Assembly: GCF_047718555.1 (NCBI RefSeq)
Contig: NZ_JBDNRK010000006.1
Span: 1 to 64,000, forward strand
Length of the DNA stretch: 64,000 nt
Reading direction: 5' to 3'
Origin: Clostridium_I sp047718555
GTDB lineage: Bacteria; Bacillota; Clostridia; Clostridiales; Clostridiaceae
Program-made: the position numbers and the translations under genes
The notes under the pieces: model-generated
Seen by the model: the letters and a program-made list of their open reading frames with translations, nothing else
Databases searched by the model: none
What the model was told of the DNA's origin: nothing
Part shown: in pieces, positions 1 through 7,976 of the stretch
Position numbering within the stretch: the stretch's first letter is position 1
Layout of the letters: each line of letters opens with the position of its first letter

Positions 1-137
1 AAAAAAAGATTTTGGTTCTCTGCTTTTCTTCAAGTGGGAGTTCAACGCCAAGTAAGCCATGCATTTGCAGTTCTAAAATTCAGATGGGGTAAAAGAATTC
101 CCACCTGAATTAAGAACTTGCTTCAATTGATAAAGTA
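1..137 (+). repeat. Family II structured repeat, left-truncated by window edge
   Basis: Shares GGTTCTCTGCTTTTCT, then a CAAGTGGGAG-type block, and ends in AATTGATAAAG, like the copy at 17879-18063. The right half is a long imperfect hairpin in which TTCTAAAATTCAG..TGGG pairs with CCCACCTGAATT..GAA. It lies in the gap before dnaJ. Its 5' end is outside the window. Confidence 0.6.
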
Positions 138-144
138 TAATAAT

Positions 145-219
145 GTATCTGAAAATAAATAAAAGGTCAAAGATTGTTATCGTATTGACTTGGCTGGTTA
201 TTTATTTATGATGCCTAAA
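145..219 (+). repeat. Family I repeat, short (internally deleted) copy
   Basis: The left end GAAAATAAATAAAAGGTCAA and the right end TATTGACTTGGCTGGTTATT..ATGCCTAA match the termini of the full copies at 11709-11870 and 24688-24850, but the central ~85 bp is absent. It sits in the leader region of dnaJ. The remaining bases up to 396 are A/T-rich with no gene; I see no convincing single promoter there. Confidence 0.6.
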
Positions 220-396
220 TATAAGGGAAGGGTTTTACCGTTCCCTTAATTTTAAGTTAGAAACTCTTAAATAAAGAAAATATTGCTCTAGATAAATTGT
301 ATAAAGATAAAGTATAATTATTTATAGTGTATACAAATTATACTATTGGTATATTCAGTTAAGAGTAAATAACTAATTACGTAGGTGGTGAATGGG

Positions 397-1542
397 ATGG
401 CAAAAAAAGATTTTTATGAGGTGCTTGGATTGCAAAAGGGTGCCAGTGATGATGAAATAAAGAAAGCTTTTAGAAAGCTAGCTATAAAATATCATCCAGA
501 TAAAAATCAGGGAAACAAAGAAGCAGAAGAAAAGTTTAAAGAAATTAATGAGGCTTATCAGGTTTTATCTGACCCTCAAAAGAAAGCACAATATGACCAA
601 TTTGGTACTGCTGATTTCAATGGCGCTGGCGCTGGAGGCTTTGGCGGCTATGATGCAAGTGGTTTTGACTTCTCAGATTTAGGAGATATTTTTGGATCAT
701 TTTTCGGAGGTGGATTTTCTCAAGGCGGAGGGAGAAGACCAAATGCTCCTCAAAGAGGAAATGATATGGAATATTCCATAAATCTAACCTTTGAAGAAGC
801 TGTTTTTGGAGTAGATAAAGAAATATCTATTACCAGAAGTGAATCCTGTGAAACCTGTCATGGGACCGGAGCGAAGCCTGGAACTTCTCCGAAAACTTGT
901 GATAAATGTCATGGCAGCGGACGTATAAGAGTTCAAAGGAATACACCTCTTGGAAGCTTTGTAAGTGAAAGTACCTGTGATAAATGTGGTGGCAAGGGAA
1001 CTATAGTTTCAGATCCATGTCATGATTGTCATGGTGCTGGTGTGCAAAGAAAGAAGAGAAAGATAACAGTAAAGATACCAGCAGGAGTGGATACTGGAAA
1101 TGTAATACCATTAAGAGGCCATGGAGAACATGGAAAAAATGGTGGCCCTGCAGGAGACCTATATATAAATATAAGAGTAGCACCTCATAAAATATTTAAA
1201 AGAGAGAATTTTGATATATTTATAGATACTCACGTATCCTTTGCAGATGCAGCTCTAGGTGTTGAAACCAGAGTTCCAACCATAGATGGGGATGTTAAAT
1301 ATACAGTTCCAGCTGGTACTCAACCGGGAACAAGATTTAGACTTAGAGGTAAGGGCGTACCAAGAGTTAATGGAAGTGGTAGAGGAGATCAATACGTAAG
1401 AGTAATAGTAGATATACCAAAGACATTGAATGAAAAACAGAAAGAAGCTCTTAAACTGTTTGAAGAGGCAAGTGCAGGCACCTCTGAAGCTGGTGATAAA
1501 AAGTCTTCCTTTTATGATAAATTAAAACATGGATTTAAATAA
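397..1542 (+). CDS. dnaJ: Chaperone DnaJ (Hsp40)
   Basis: Co-chaperone that stimulates the ATPase of DnaK and delivers unfolded clients; cytoplasmic. The 381-residue protein has the full type I layout: a J domain (1-70) with HPD at 33-35, a Gly/Phe-rich linker, a zinc domain with four CxxCxGxG-type repeats (CETCHGTG, CDKCHGSG, CDKCGGKG, CHDCHGAG) and a C-terminal client-binding domain. An in-frame GTG lies at 385, but ATG 397 gives the family N-terminus MAKKDFYEVLG behind GTAGGTGGTG. dnaK, grpE and hrcA would be expected just upstream, outside the window. A hairpin terminator follows. Confidence 0.97.
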   Translation: MAKKDFYEVLGLQKGASDDEIKKAFRKLAIKYHPDKNQGNKEAEEKFKEINEAYQVLSDPQKKAQYDQFGTADFNGAGAGGFGGYDASGFDFSDLGDIFGSFFGGGFSQGGGRRPNAPQRGNDMEYSINLTFEEAVFGVDKEISITRSESCETCHGTGAKPGTSPKTCDKCHGSGRIRVQRNTPLGSFVSESTCDKCGGKGTIVSDPCHDCHGAGVQRKKRKITVKIPAGVDTGNVIPLRGHGEHGKNGGPAGDLYINIRVAPHKIFKRENFDIFIDTHVSFADAALGVETRVPTIDGDVKYTVPAGTQPGTRFRLRGKGVPRVNGSGRGDQYVRVIVDIPKTLNEKQKEALKLFEEASAGTSEAGDKKSSFYDKLKHGFK

Positions 1543-1569
1543 GATGAGTTTAATTTATATATAAATTTA

Positions 1570-1599
1570 AAAATCGTACATATTATGTGCGATTTTTTT
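1570..1599 (+). terminator. Rho-independent terminator after dnaJ
   Basis: AAATCGTACATA and TATGTGCGATTT form a stem (one G.U pair), followed directly by a T run. Confidence 0.85.
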
Positions 1600-1658
1600 G
1601 ATATAATAATACTAGGGATAAGTATTATTAAATAAAAATAATTTTAGGAGGGGTTTTT

Positions 1659-1853
1659 ATGAGAATAAGTTTAGAATATGATGATATCAAAAAGTTACGG
1701 GGCTTAATTACTAGTAGAATAGATGAACTAAGATATGATATAAGTGATGAAATGCAATATGGGGAAGATGAAGTTAGGAAAGTAATAAGAGAATATAAGA
1801 CTCTTCTTAAGAAAATTGATGAGCAAATAGAGGAAGCTGGTGTGGTAAAATAA
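1659..1853 (+). CDS. Small conserved-looking protein of unknown function (64 aa)
   Basis: Not recognised. A strong AGGAGG about 8 bases before the ATG and its own gap on both sides argue that it is real. The protein is very charged (many E, D, K, R), predicted to be largely helical, with no Cys, no signal peptide and no membrane segment. It begins MRISLEYDDIKKLRGL and ends EEAGVVK. It is monocistronic between the dnaJ terminator and a structured region at 1866-1976. No function is proposed. Confidence 0.7.
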   Translation: MRISLEYDDIKKLRGLITSRIDELRYDISDEMQYGEDEVRKVIREYKTLLKKIDEQIEEAGVVK

Positions 1854-1865
1854 AATTTATAATTT

Positions 1866-1976
1866 TTGCGCATTTCGGTTAAGAATTTTAGGTTTTGCCT
1901 AAAATAATAGATATAAGAAAATTACATAAATTTTCTTATATGCCCGGAATGCTTTTTTATTTTGTAAAATTCTTAA
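1866..1976 (+). ncRNA. Candidate three-way-junction RNA ending in a U tract
   Basis: A closing stem GCATTTCGG (1870-1878) pairs with CCGGAATGC (1944-1952, one G.U) around two perfect hairpins: TTTTAGG/CCTAAAA (1886-1904) and a 13-bp stem (1911-1923 with 1929-1941). TTTTTTATTTT follows at once. A competing pairing exists: TAAGAATTTTA (1880-1890) with TAAAATTCTTA (1965-1975). It may be only the terminator of the 64-aa gene or a regulatory leader for prmA. I do not recognise a known family. Confidence 0.45.
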
Positions 1977-2146
1977 ATTACTAATTGAAGGTTATTTATT
2001 TCACTTGCTATTTTTTTTTAGATGACTTACTATAGATTATTATATGAAAAAATTTAGATTAGGCTAATTATACTATGTTTATATATAAAGTAAAATCAAT
2101 GGGTGTATATTAGAATACATGAAATATAAATTGGAGGAAATACATA

Positions 2147-3082
2147 ATGGAAAAGGAATGGCTAGAGGTTAGCATAATTACAACTAGTGAAGCTGTAGAG
2201 GCTGTTAATGGAATATTATATAATACGGATGTTAAAGGAGTTTCCATAGAAGATCCTAATGATGTAGAGTTTAAAAAGAAGCATCCTGGTGACTGGGATT
2301 ATTTTGATGAAACGCTTTTAAAAGTGAAAGATGGAACTACCATAAAGGCATATTACAAAGAAGACGAAAATTTTAATGAATACATAGAATATATAAAAAA
2401 ATCTATAGATAACCTCAGTGAGTTTGGTATAGATAAGGGAGCTGGAGTTGTTACTGTAAATACAGTAAATGAAGCGGATTGGGAAAATAACTGGAAAAAA
2501 TATTATAAGCCAACTAAAGTAGGAGCAAGAGTTGTGGTAAAGCCTATTTGGGAAGATTACGATAAAGAAGATTATGAACTGGTTGTGGAACTTGATCCAG
2601 GAATGGCTTTTGGTACCGGCACCCATGAAACTACAAGAATGTGCGTTCAGGCTCTAGAAAGATACGTTAAAAACGACTTAACAGTATTTGATATAGGAAC
2701 AGGTTCAGGGATACTTGCTATTACTGCTGCAAAATTAAATGCTAAAAAAGTTATAGGTGTAGATTTAGATACTGTTGCTGTGGATTCAGCAAAACAAAAT
2801 GTAAAATATAATGATATAAATAACATTGAAATTATACATGGCAACCTTATGGAAGTTATTGATGGAAAAGCCAATATTGTAGTTGCCAATATAATAGCAG
2901 ATATAATAATGCTGCTTACTCCAGATGTACTTAAATTTCTAGAAAAGGGAGGTTATTTTATTTCCTCTGGTATAATAAAAGATAGGGCAGAAGAAGTTAT
3001 TGCTACTCTTAAGAAAAATAGATTCGATATACTTGAAGTAAATAACCAAGGTGAGTGGATATGTATAGTAGCTCAACTTTAA
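2147..3082 (+). CDS. prmA: Ribosomal protein L11 methyltransferase
   Basis: SAM-dependent enzyme that methylates lysines and the N-terminus of ribosomal protein L11. The 311-residue protein has the PrmA N-terminal substrate domain (1-120), the family motif DPGMAFGTGTHETT at 150-163, the SAM-binding motif FDIGTGSGILA at 181-191, and NIIADII in the active-site region. RBS GGAGGAA precedes ATG 2147. It starts a translation-modification run with rsmE (28-base gap) and mtaB. In many Firmicutes this trio follows dnaJ, as here. Confidence 0.96.
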   Translation: MEKEWLEVSIITTSEAVEAVNGILYNTDVKGVSIEDPNDVEFKKKHPGDWDYFDETLLKVKDGTTIKAYYKEDENFNEYIEYIKKSIDNLSEFGIDKGAGVVTVNTVNEADWENNWKKYYKPTKVGARVVVKPIWEDYDKEDYELVVELDPGMAFGTGTHETTRMCVQALERYVKNDLTVFDIGTGSGILAITAAKLNAKKVIGVDLDTVAVDSAKQNVKYNDINNIEIIHGNLMEVIDGKANIVVANIIADIIMLLTPDVLKFLEKGGYFISSGIIKDRAEEVIATLKKNRFDILEVNNQGEWICIVAQL

Positions 3083-3109
3083 CCAGCAGTAGGGAGAGTG
3101 TAGGATTTT

Positions 3110-3862
3110 ATGCATAAGTTTTTTGTGCCTGAAAACAATATTAAGGATAACATTGCCATTATTACAGGGGACGATGTTAAGCACATTTATAAAGTATTAA
3201 GGCTTAAAATAGGAGATAAAATAAATATAAATAATTGTATTGGAAAAGAATTTCTTGGGGAAATAAAATCTATAGATAAGGCATTAATCACTTGCAATAT
3301 CATTGAAAATATTAATATAAATAATGAAAGCAATATCAAAATTCATTTATATCAGGGATTACCTAAGGCTGTAAAATTGGAACTGATAATTCAAAAAGCT
3401 ACAGAACTTGGTGTAATGTCAGTTACCCCTGTCATAACGGAAAGGGTTATAGTAAAAAATGAGTTGAGTGAGTCAAAAAAAATAGAAAGATGGAATAAAA
3501 TAGCCCTGGAGGCTTGTAAGCAAAGTAAGAGAACCATTGTACCTGAGGTTAAAAATATAATTAAATTTAATGATTTCTTAAAGGAAGTAGAGAATTTCGA
3601 TTTAGTAGTTATACCCTATGAGAATGAAAAGAATCAAGGAATTAAAAATATGATTGCTAATTTAAAAGGAAAGAAAATAAATACTATAGCCATAATGGTT
3701 GGACCGGAAGGTGGCTTTGAAGAGGAAGAGATAAAGAAATTGAAGGAAATTGGTGCATATATAGTGACTTTAGGACCAAGAATTTTAAGAACTGAAACTG
3801 CAGGCTTTGTTTGTTCCTCTTTGTTAATGTATGAGCTAGGAGATATTGGAGGAGAAATTTAA
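3110..3862 (+). CDS. rsmE: 16S rRNA (uracil-1498-N3)-methyltransferase
   Basis: SPOUT-class (trefoil-knot) methyltransferase that makes m3U1498 in 16S rRNA. The 250-residue protein has an N-terminal PUA-like domain (1-70) and the knot motifs GPEGGF (198-203) and LGPRILRTETA (221-231), which bind SAM. GGGAGAG lies about 12 bases before ATG 3110. The stop overlaps the mtaB start by one base, so translation is probably coupled. Confidence 0.96.
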   Translation: MHKFFVPENNIKDNIAIITGDDVKHIYKVLRLKIGDKININNCIGKEFLGEIKSIDKALITCNIIENININNESNIKIHLYQGLPKAVKLELIIQKATELGVMSVTPVITERVIVKNELSESKKIERWNKIALEACKQSKRTIVPEVKNIIKFNDFLKEVENFDLVVIPYENEKNQGIKNMIANLKGKKINTIAIMVGPEGGFEEEEIKKLKEIGAYIVTLGPRILRTETAGFVCSSLLMYELGDIGGEI

Positions 3863-5169
3863 TGAAGGTTGCTTTTGTTACATTAGGATGCAGAGTAAAT
3901 CAGTACGAAACTGAGGCCATGGCAGAAAAATTTATAAAAGAAGGTTTCCAGGTTGTAACACATAGTGATGCGGCAGATGTATATGTTATAAATACTTGTA
4001 CAGTTACTAATATGGGTGACAGGAAGTCCAGGCAAATGATAAGTAAAGTTAAGAAGTTAAATGGAGAGGCTATAATTGCTGTAGTTGGATGTTACTCACA
4101 GGTTGCCTCTAATGAAATATCCAAAATAGATGGAGTAGATGTTATTTTGGGTACAAAAAATAAAGGGCAAATTGTATATTTTGTAAATAGAGCAATGAAT
4201 GAGAAAAAGCAAATTATAGCGGTAAATGATGTATTTACGGATAAGACTTTTGAAGAGTTAAATATAGAGGAATACCAGGATAGAACAAGAGCTTTCTTGA
4301 AAATACAAGATGGATGTAACAGATTCTGTTCCTATTGCCTAATACCCTATGCAAGAGGTGGCGTATGCAGTAAAGAGCCTGAAAAGGTATTAAAAGAAGT
4401 AAAAAAGTTGGCTGATCATGGTTTTAAAGAAATCATTTTGTCAGGAATACATACAGCTTCCTATGGAGTAGATATAAAAGGAGATTATAATCTTGTAAGT
4501 CTATTAGAGGAAATAGATGAAATACAGGGAATTAATAGAGTGAGAATAGGTTCTATTGATCCTACTTTTTTTACTGAGGGAGTTATTGAAAGAATATCTT
4601 CTCTAAAAAAACTTTGTCCTCATTTTCATCTTTCACTTCAAAGTGGATGTGATGAAACACTTAAAAGAATGAATAGAAAATACACTTCAGAGGAATATAA
4701 AAATATAGTTACAGATCTTAGAAATAATATTAAAGATGTATCTATTACTACAGATGTAATTGTAGGTTTTCCTGGAGAAACAGATGAGGAATTCGATACT
4801 ACCTATAATTTTCTAAAGGAAATAAAATTATCAAAAATGCACATATTTAAGTATAGTCCAAGAGAAGGAACTAAGGCCTCTGAAATGAAAAATCAAATTG
4901 ATGGAAATACAAAAGAGAAAAGAAGCAAGGCTTTAATAGAATTAAATGATAGATTAGAAAGAGAGTTCATTAGTAGATTTATAGGAACTAAAGCTGAGGT
5001 GCTCTATGAAGATGTTTTTAAAGAAAATAATAATTTGTATGAAGGTTATACGCCAAACTATATAAAAGTAGTTTCAAGATCCAATAAGAGTCTGTGTTCA
5101 AAAATAGAGAATACAGAGTTGCTTGAAATTGAAGATGAATATTTACTTGGAGAAATTCACCATATCTAA
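3862..5169 (+). CDS. mtaB: tRNA (t6A37 C2)-methylthiotransferase MtaB
   Basis: Radical-SAM enzyme that converts t6A37 to ms2t6A37 in ANN-decoding tRNAs. The 435-residue protein has N-terminal cluster cysteines at 10, 46 and 77 (LGCRVNQYE, NTCTVTN, GCYSQ), the radical-SAM motif CNRFCSYC (C152, C156, C159) and a C-terminal TRAM-like domain. The N-terminus LGCRVNQYETE is typical of MtaB rather than MiaB or RimO. It starts on the last base of rsmE (TAATG junction), in the same operon as prmA-rsmE. Confidence 0.95.
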   Translation: MKVAFVTLGCRVNQYETEAMAEKFIKEGFQVVTHSDAADVYVINTCTVTNMGDRKSRQMISKVKKLNGEAIIAVVGCYSQVASNEISKIDGVDVILGTKNKGQIVYFVNRAMNEKKQIIAVNDVFTDKTFEELNIEEYQDRTRAFLKIQDGCNRFCSYCLIPYARGGVCSKEPEKVLKEVKKLADHGFKEIILSGIHTASYGVDIKGDYNLVSLLEEIDEIQGINRVRIGSIDPTFFTEGVIERISSLKKLCPHFHLSLQSGCDETLKRMNRKYTSEEYKNIVTDLRNNIKDVSITTDVIVGFPGETDEEFDTTYNFLKEIKLSKMHIFKYSPREGTKASEMKNQIDGNTKEKRSKALIELNDRLEREFISRFIGTKAEVLYEDVFKENNNLYEGYTPNYIKVVSRSNKSLCSKIENTELLEIEDEYLLGEIHHI

Positions 5170-5217
5170 AGGAAAATGAACTATTTTGTTGAATAAATAA
5201 TATAGGGAGATGATAAA

Positions 5218-5550
5218 ATGGAAGATTGTCTATTTTGTAAAATCATAAAAGGTGAGATACCTTGTGATAAAGTATATGAGGATGACAAGGTGCTTAGCTT
5301 TAAGGATATAAATCCAGAGGCACCAGTGCATGTGTTAACTGTACCAAAAAAACACATTAGCAGTACTAATGATTTAAAAGCTGAGGATGAGGAGCTTGTA
5401 GGATATATTTATACTGTAATGGTAAAAATTGCTAAGCAATTGGGCATATCAGAGAAAGGCTATAGAATAATATCAAATTGTGGAGAAGATGGTGGTCAAA
5501 CAGTATCACATATACATTTCCACCTTCTAGGAGGTAAGAAATTAGATTAG
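5218..5550 (+). CDS. HIT family nucleotide hydrolase (HinT-like)
   Basis: Histidine-triad protein that hydrolyses purine nucleoside phosphoramidates or related AMP conjugates. At 110 residues it is a standard HinT length. The catalytic triad motif is HIHFHLLGG (98-106), and the N-terminus CLFCKIIKGEIPC carries the usual CxxC pair. RBS GGGAGATG precedes ATG 5218, 48 bases after mtaB, so it may be cotranscribed. The cellular substrate is unknown. Confidence 0.93.
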   Translation: MEDCLFCKIIKGEIPCDKVYEDDKVLSFKDINPEAPVHVLTVPKKHISSTNDLKAEDEELVGYIYTVMVKIAKQLGISEKGYRIISNCGEDGGQTVSHIHFHLLGGKKLD

Positions 5551-5618
5551 CCTTTAGGTATAAAATAGAATAAATTTACAAATTTTATGGAAAATATTCT
5601 TTATTACCTTTGAAATTG

Positions 5619-5648
5619 TTGACATTAATAAATATAATGTTGTATAAT
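5619..5648 (+). promoter_or_regulatory. Probable sigma-A promoter of rpsU-yqeY
   Basis: TTGACA at 5619-5624 and TATAAT at 5643-5648 are both consensus, with an 18-base spacer. They sit about 80 bases before the rpsU start. Confidence 0.75.
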
Positions 5649-5727
5649 AAACAATGTGCTACTTAGCCCATATAGAAGCTAGTTTAAATTTAAGATTTGA
5701 ATTGTACTAGCGGAGGGAGGGATACAG

Positions 5728-5904
5728 ATGTCAGAAATTAAAGTTGGAGAAAATGAAACATTAGAAAGTGCTTTAAGAAGATTTAAGAGAAAATGTGCTA
5801 GAGCTGGAGTTCTCTCAGAAGTGAGAAAGAGAGAGCATTATGAAAAACCTAGCGTAAAGAGAAAGAAAAAATCAGAAGCTGCTAGGAAAAGAAAGTTTAA
5901 ATAG
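5728..5904 (+). CDS. rpsU: 30S ribosomal protein S21
   Basis: Small-subunit protein. It is 58 residues and very basic; it begins MSEIKVGENETLESALRRFK and has the family KREHYEKPSVKRKKK tail. The RBS GGAGGGAGG is strong. It is the first gene after a consensus promoter and is followed at 22 bases by yqeY, the usual Firmicute pair at the head of the yqf cluster. Confidence 0.97.
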   Translation: MSEIKVGENETLESALRRFKRKCARAGVLSEVRKREHYEKPSVKRKKKSEAARKRKFK

Positions 5905-5926
5905 GGTTTTGAAAGAAGGTAGACGG

Positions 5927-6370
5927 ATGTCCCTTAAGGAAAAGCTACAGCAGGATTGGAAAGATGCCTTAAAAGGTAGAGATAAATTTAAGGCCAATGT
6001 GATCAGTATGGCCAAAGCTGCTATTTTACAAATTGAAAAGACAAAAGCAGTTAAATTAAATGACGAAGAAGTTATTGAGGTTTTGGCAAAGGAAGTTAAG
6101 TCAAGACGTGACGCTTTGCTTGAATTTGAAAAAGGCAAACGACAGGATTTAGTTGATACAGCTAATGCTGAAATTGAAATTCTTATGAGTTACCTTCCTC
6201 AGCAATTAACAGAAGATGAATTAAAAGATATAATAAAAGGTGCAGCTAGTGAAGTTGGCGCTAATAGCATAAAAGATATGGGAAAAATTATGGCTGCTAT
6301 AATGCCTAAAACTAAGGGACGTGCTGATAACAGCAAGATTAGTAGCTTGGTAAAGGAATATTTAAAATAA
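5927..6370 (+). CDS. yqeY: GatB/YqeY domain protein
   Basis: A 147-residue protein of the YqeY family, related to the tail domain of amidotransferase subunit GatB; its exact role is not established. It begins MSLKEKLQQDWKDALKGRD and contains the family LMSYLPQQLTEDEL segment. A TTG at 5909 is in frame, but ATG 5927 behind GAAGGTAG fits the family start. It is coupled to rpsU and followed by a clear terminator. Confidence 0.93.
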   Translation: MSLKEKLQQDWKDALKGRDKFKANVISMAKAAILQIEKTKAVKLNDEEVIEVLAKEVKSRRDALLEFEKGKRQDLVDTANAEIEILMSYLPQQLTEDELKDIIKGAASEVGANSIKDMGKIMAAIMPKTKGRADNSKISSLVKEYLK

Positions 6371-6385
6371 GTAATGTAATATGTT

Positions 6386-6417
6386 AAGTCCGGTTTTGCC
6401 GGGCTTTTTATTTTTTT
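6386..6417 (+). terminator. Rho-independent terminator after yqeY
   Basis: AAGTCCGG (6386-6393), loop TTTTG, then CCGGGCTT, followed by a long T-rich run. Confidence 0.9.
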
Positions 6418-6486
6418 GAGTAATTAATTCCATTTTCCTTTCATAAATTTACATGAGAGCATTTTTGTAGGTTAGAGGGTTAGAAT

Positions 6487-6768
6487 ATGCAGAATAAGAT
6501 TTCAAAGGTAAAAAAGGATCTGGCTGAAAAATTAGATATACCTAGAGATGTTGTCTTAAATATACCTAAGATAATCATTGTTGGAAATGATGAAATAACC
6601 ATCGAAAATCATCAGGGGATTTTACAGTTTAGTGATAATTTTATAAGAATAAAATCCAGTCTTGGTAATATAGGTGTACAGGGAAGTGGTTTTGAAATTC
6701 TATTTATTTCAGGTACGACTATAGTGCTAAGTGGCATTTTTAAGTCTGTGGAATATGAGGGGAAATAA
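6487..6768 (+). CDS. yqfC: Sporulation protein YqfC
   Basis: A 93-residue protein of the YqfC family (YabP/YqfC-like fold), made in the mother cell during sporulation in Bacillus. It contains the family segment LDIPRDVVLNIPKIIIVG and a glycine-rich middle. RBS AGAGGG. Its stop is one base before the yqfD start, and the pair is conserved in spore formers. Assignment rests on sequence and context. Confidence 0.92.
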   Translation: MQNKISKVKKDLAEKLDIPRDVVLNIPKIIIVGNDEITIENHQGILQFSDNFIRIKSSLGNIGVQGSGFEILFISGTTIVLSGIFKSVEYEGK

Positions 6769-6769
6769 A

Positions 6770-7912
6770 ATGGGAGATAAATTTAATTTTAAAGAGTATA
6801 AAAATGGAATCATAACGGTACAGCTTCAGTCTAAAGAGATTGAGAGAATTATAAATGTGATGTGGAGTCATGGTATAGTAATAACAAATATAAAGAGAAA
6901 TAGTATAAATGTTATAACCTTTGATACAAGCTTTAATAATTACTATAAGGTAAAAGAATTGGCTGCAAGGACTAAAAGTAAGATAAAGATAATAAATAGA
7001 AGAGGTATGATATTTCTTAAAATGAAGCTAAAGAATAGAATAGCTATGGTTTTGGGTGTATTTATTTTTATAGGAATTATATGCTATTTATCAAATTATA
7101 TATGGGGTATTGATATAACTACTGAAAAAAATATCGCACCCTATGAAATAAGAGATGAGCTTAAGAATATTGGCATAACTGCCGGCATAAATAAAAGGAA
7201 TATAAATGTGTACGATATAGAAGAAAAACTAAAGACTAATAATGAAAATATAATGTGGGTACGAGTGAGAATACAAGGCTCTAAGCTTAAGGTAACAGCT
7301 ACGGAAAGGCAGTCACCCCCTGAGGTAATTAATGATGATTCACCCTGTAATCTTGTGGCAAAAAAAGATGGTCAGATAGTGAGAATATATACAAAGGCCG
7401 GAACTGCTGTGGTTAAGCAAGGGGATATAGTTAGAAAAGGCCAGCTTATTGTTAAAGGTGAGCAGGGAAACGAAGGGAGTACTTATCAGGTACATGCTAG
7501 TGGCAGCGTTATAGCTAAAATTTATTATGAAGAAACAAGGGAGGTTCCTTTGTCTAGGACGGAAAAAAATAGGACAGGTAATAAGATTATAAATTATTAT
7601 ATACCTATATTAGGTAAAAAATTTTATTTAAAAAATAGTTTAAACAAATTTGCCAAATATGATAGAATAGAAGAAAATGATAATTTCATAAAAAAGGAAA
7701 TATACTATGAGGTTAAGGAAAAAAATATTAAAACAGATCCTGAAGTTGCTGTGAACCAAACCGCAGATGCTATATATCAAAATTTAGTGATAAATTTTGA
7801 TAAGTCTGTTAATATTATTGATAGAGCAGTAGAGAGTAGTGTTCAGGGAAATATGTGTAAAGTAAGAGTGCTAGTAACTACAGAAGAAGATATAGCAGAA
7901 ACTTCAAAATAA
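6770..7912 (+). CDS. yqfD: Sporulation protein YqfD
   Basis: A 380-residue membrane-anchored protein of the YqfD family (stage IV sporulation-like). A single hydrophobic segment near residue 85-108 (MVLGVFIFIGIICYLSNYIW) anchors a large domain containing the family TATERQSPPE region. An upstream in-frame start at 6731 would overlap yqfC, but ATG 6770 behind GAGGGGAA is preferred. In Bacillus and many Clostridia phoH follows; here pgpH follows after only 64 bases. Confidence 0.92.
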   Translation: MGDKFNFKEYKNGIITVQLQSKEIERIINVMWSHGIVITNIKRNSINVITFDTSFNNYYKVKELAARTKSKIKIINRRGMIFLKMKLKNRIAMVLGVFIFIGIICYLSNYIWGIDITTEKNIAPYEIRDELKNIGITAGINKRNINVYDIEEKLKTNNENIMWVRVRIQGSKLKVTATERQSPPEVINDDSPCNLVAKKDGQIVRIYTKAGTAVVKQGDIVRKGQLIVKGEQGNEGSTYQVHASGSVIAKIYYEETREVPLSRTEKNRTGNKIINYYIPILGKKFYLKNSLNKFAKYDRIEENDNFIKKEIYYEVKEKNIKTDPEVAVNQTADAIYQNLVINFDKSVNIIDRAVESSVQGNMCKVRVLVTTEEDIAETSK

Positions 7913-7976
7913 ATAATTTGAGTAGTTGCAAAATAAATAGTGGAAAATGTCTTAGATAAACAAAAGGGTGAATTAT

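Noticed and set aside
7929..7952. Possible further family I end before pgpH (CAAAATAAATAGT)
   Set aside because: Only about 12 matching bases in A/T-rich sequence; too short to support.
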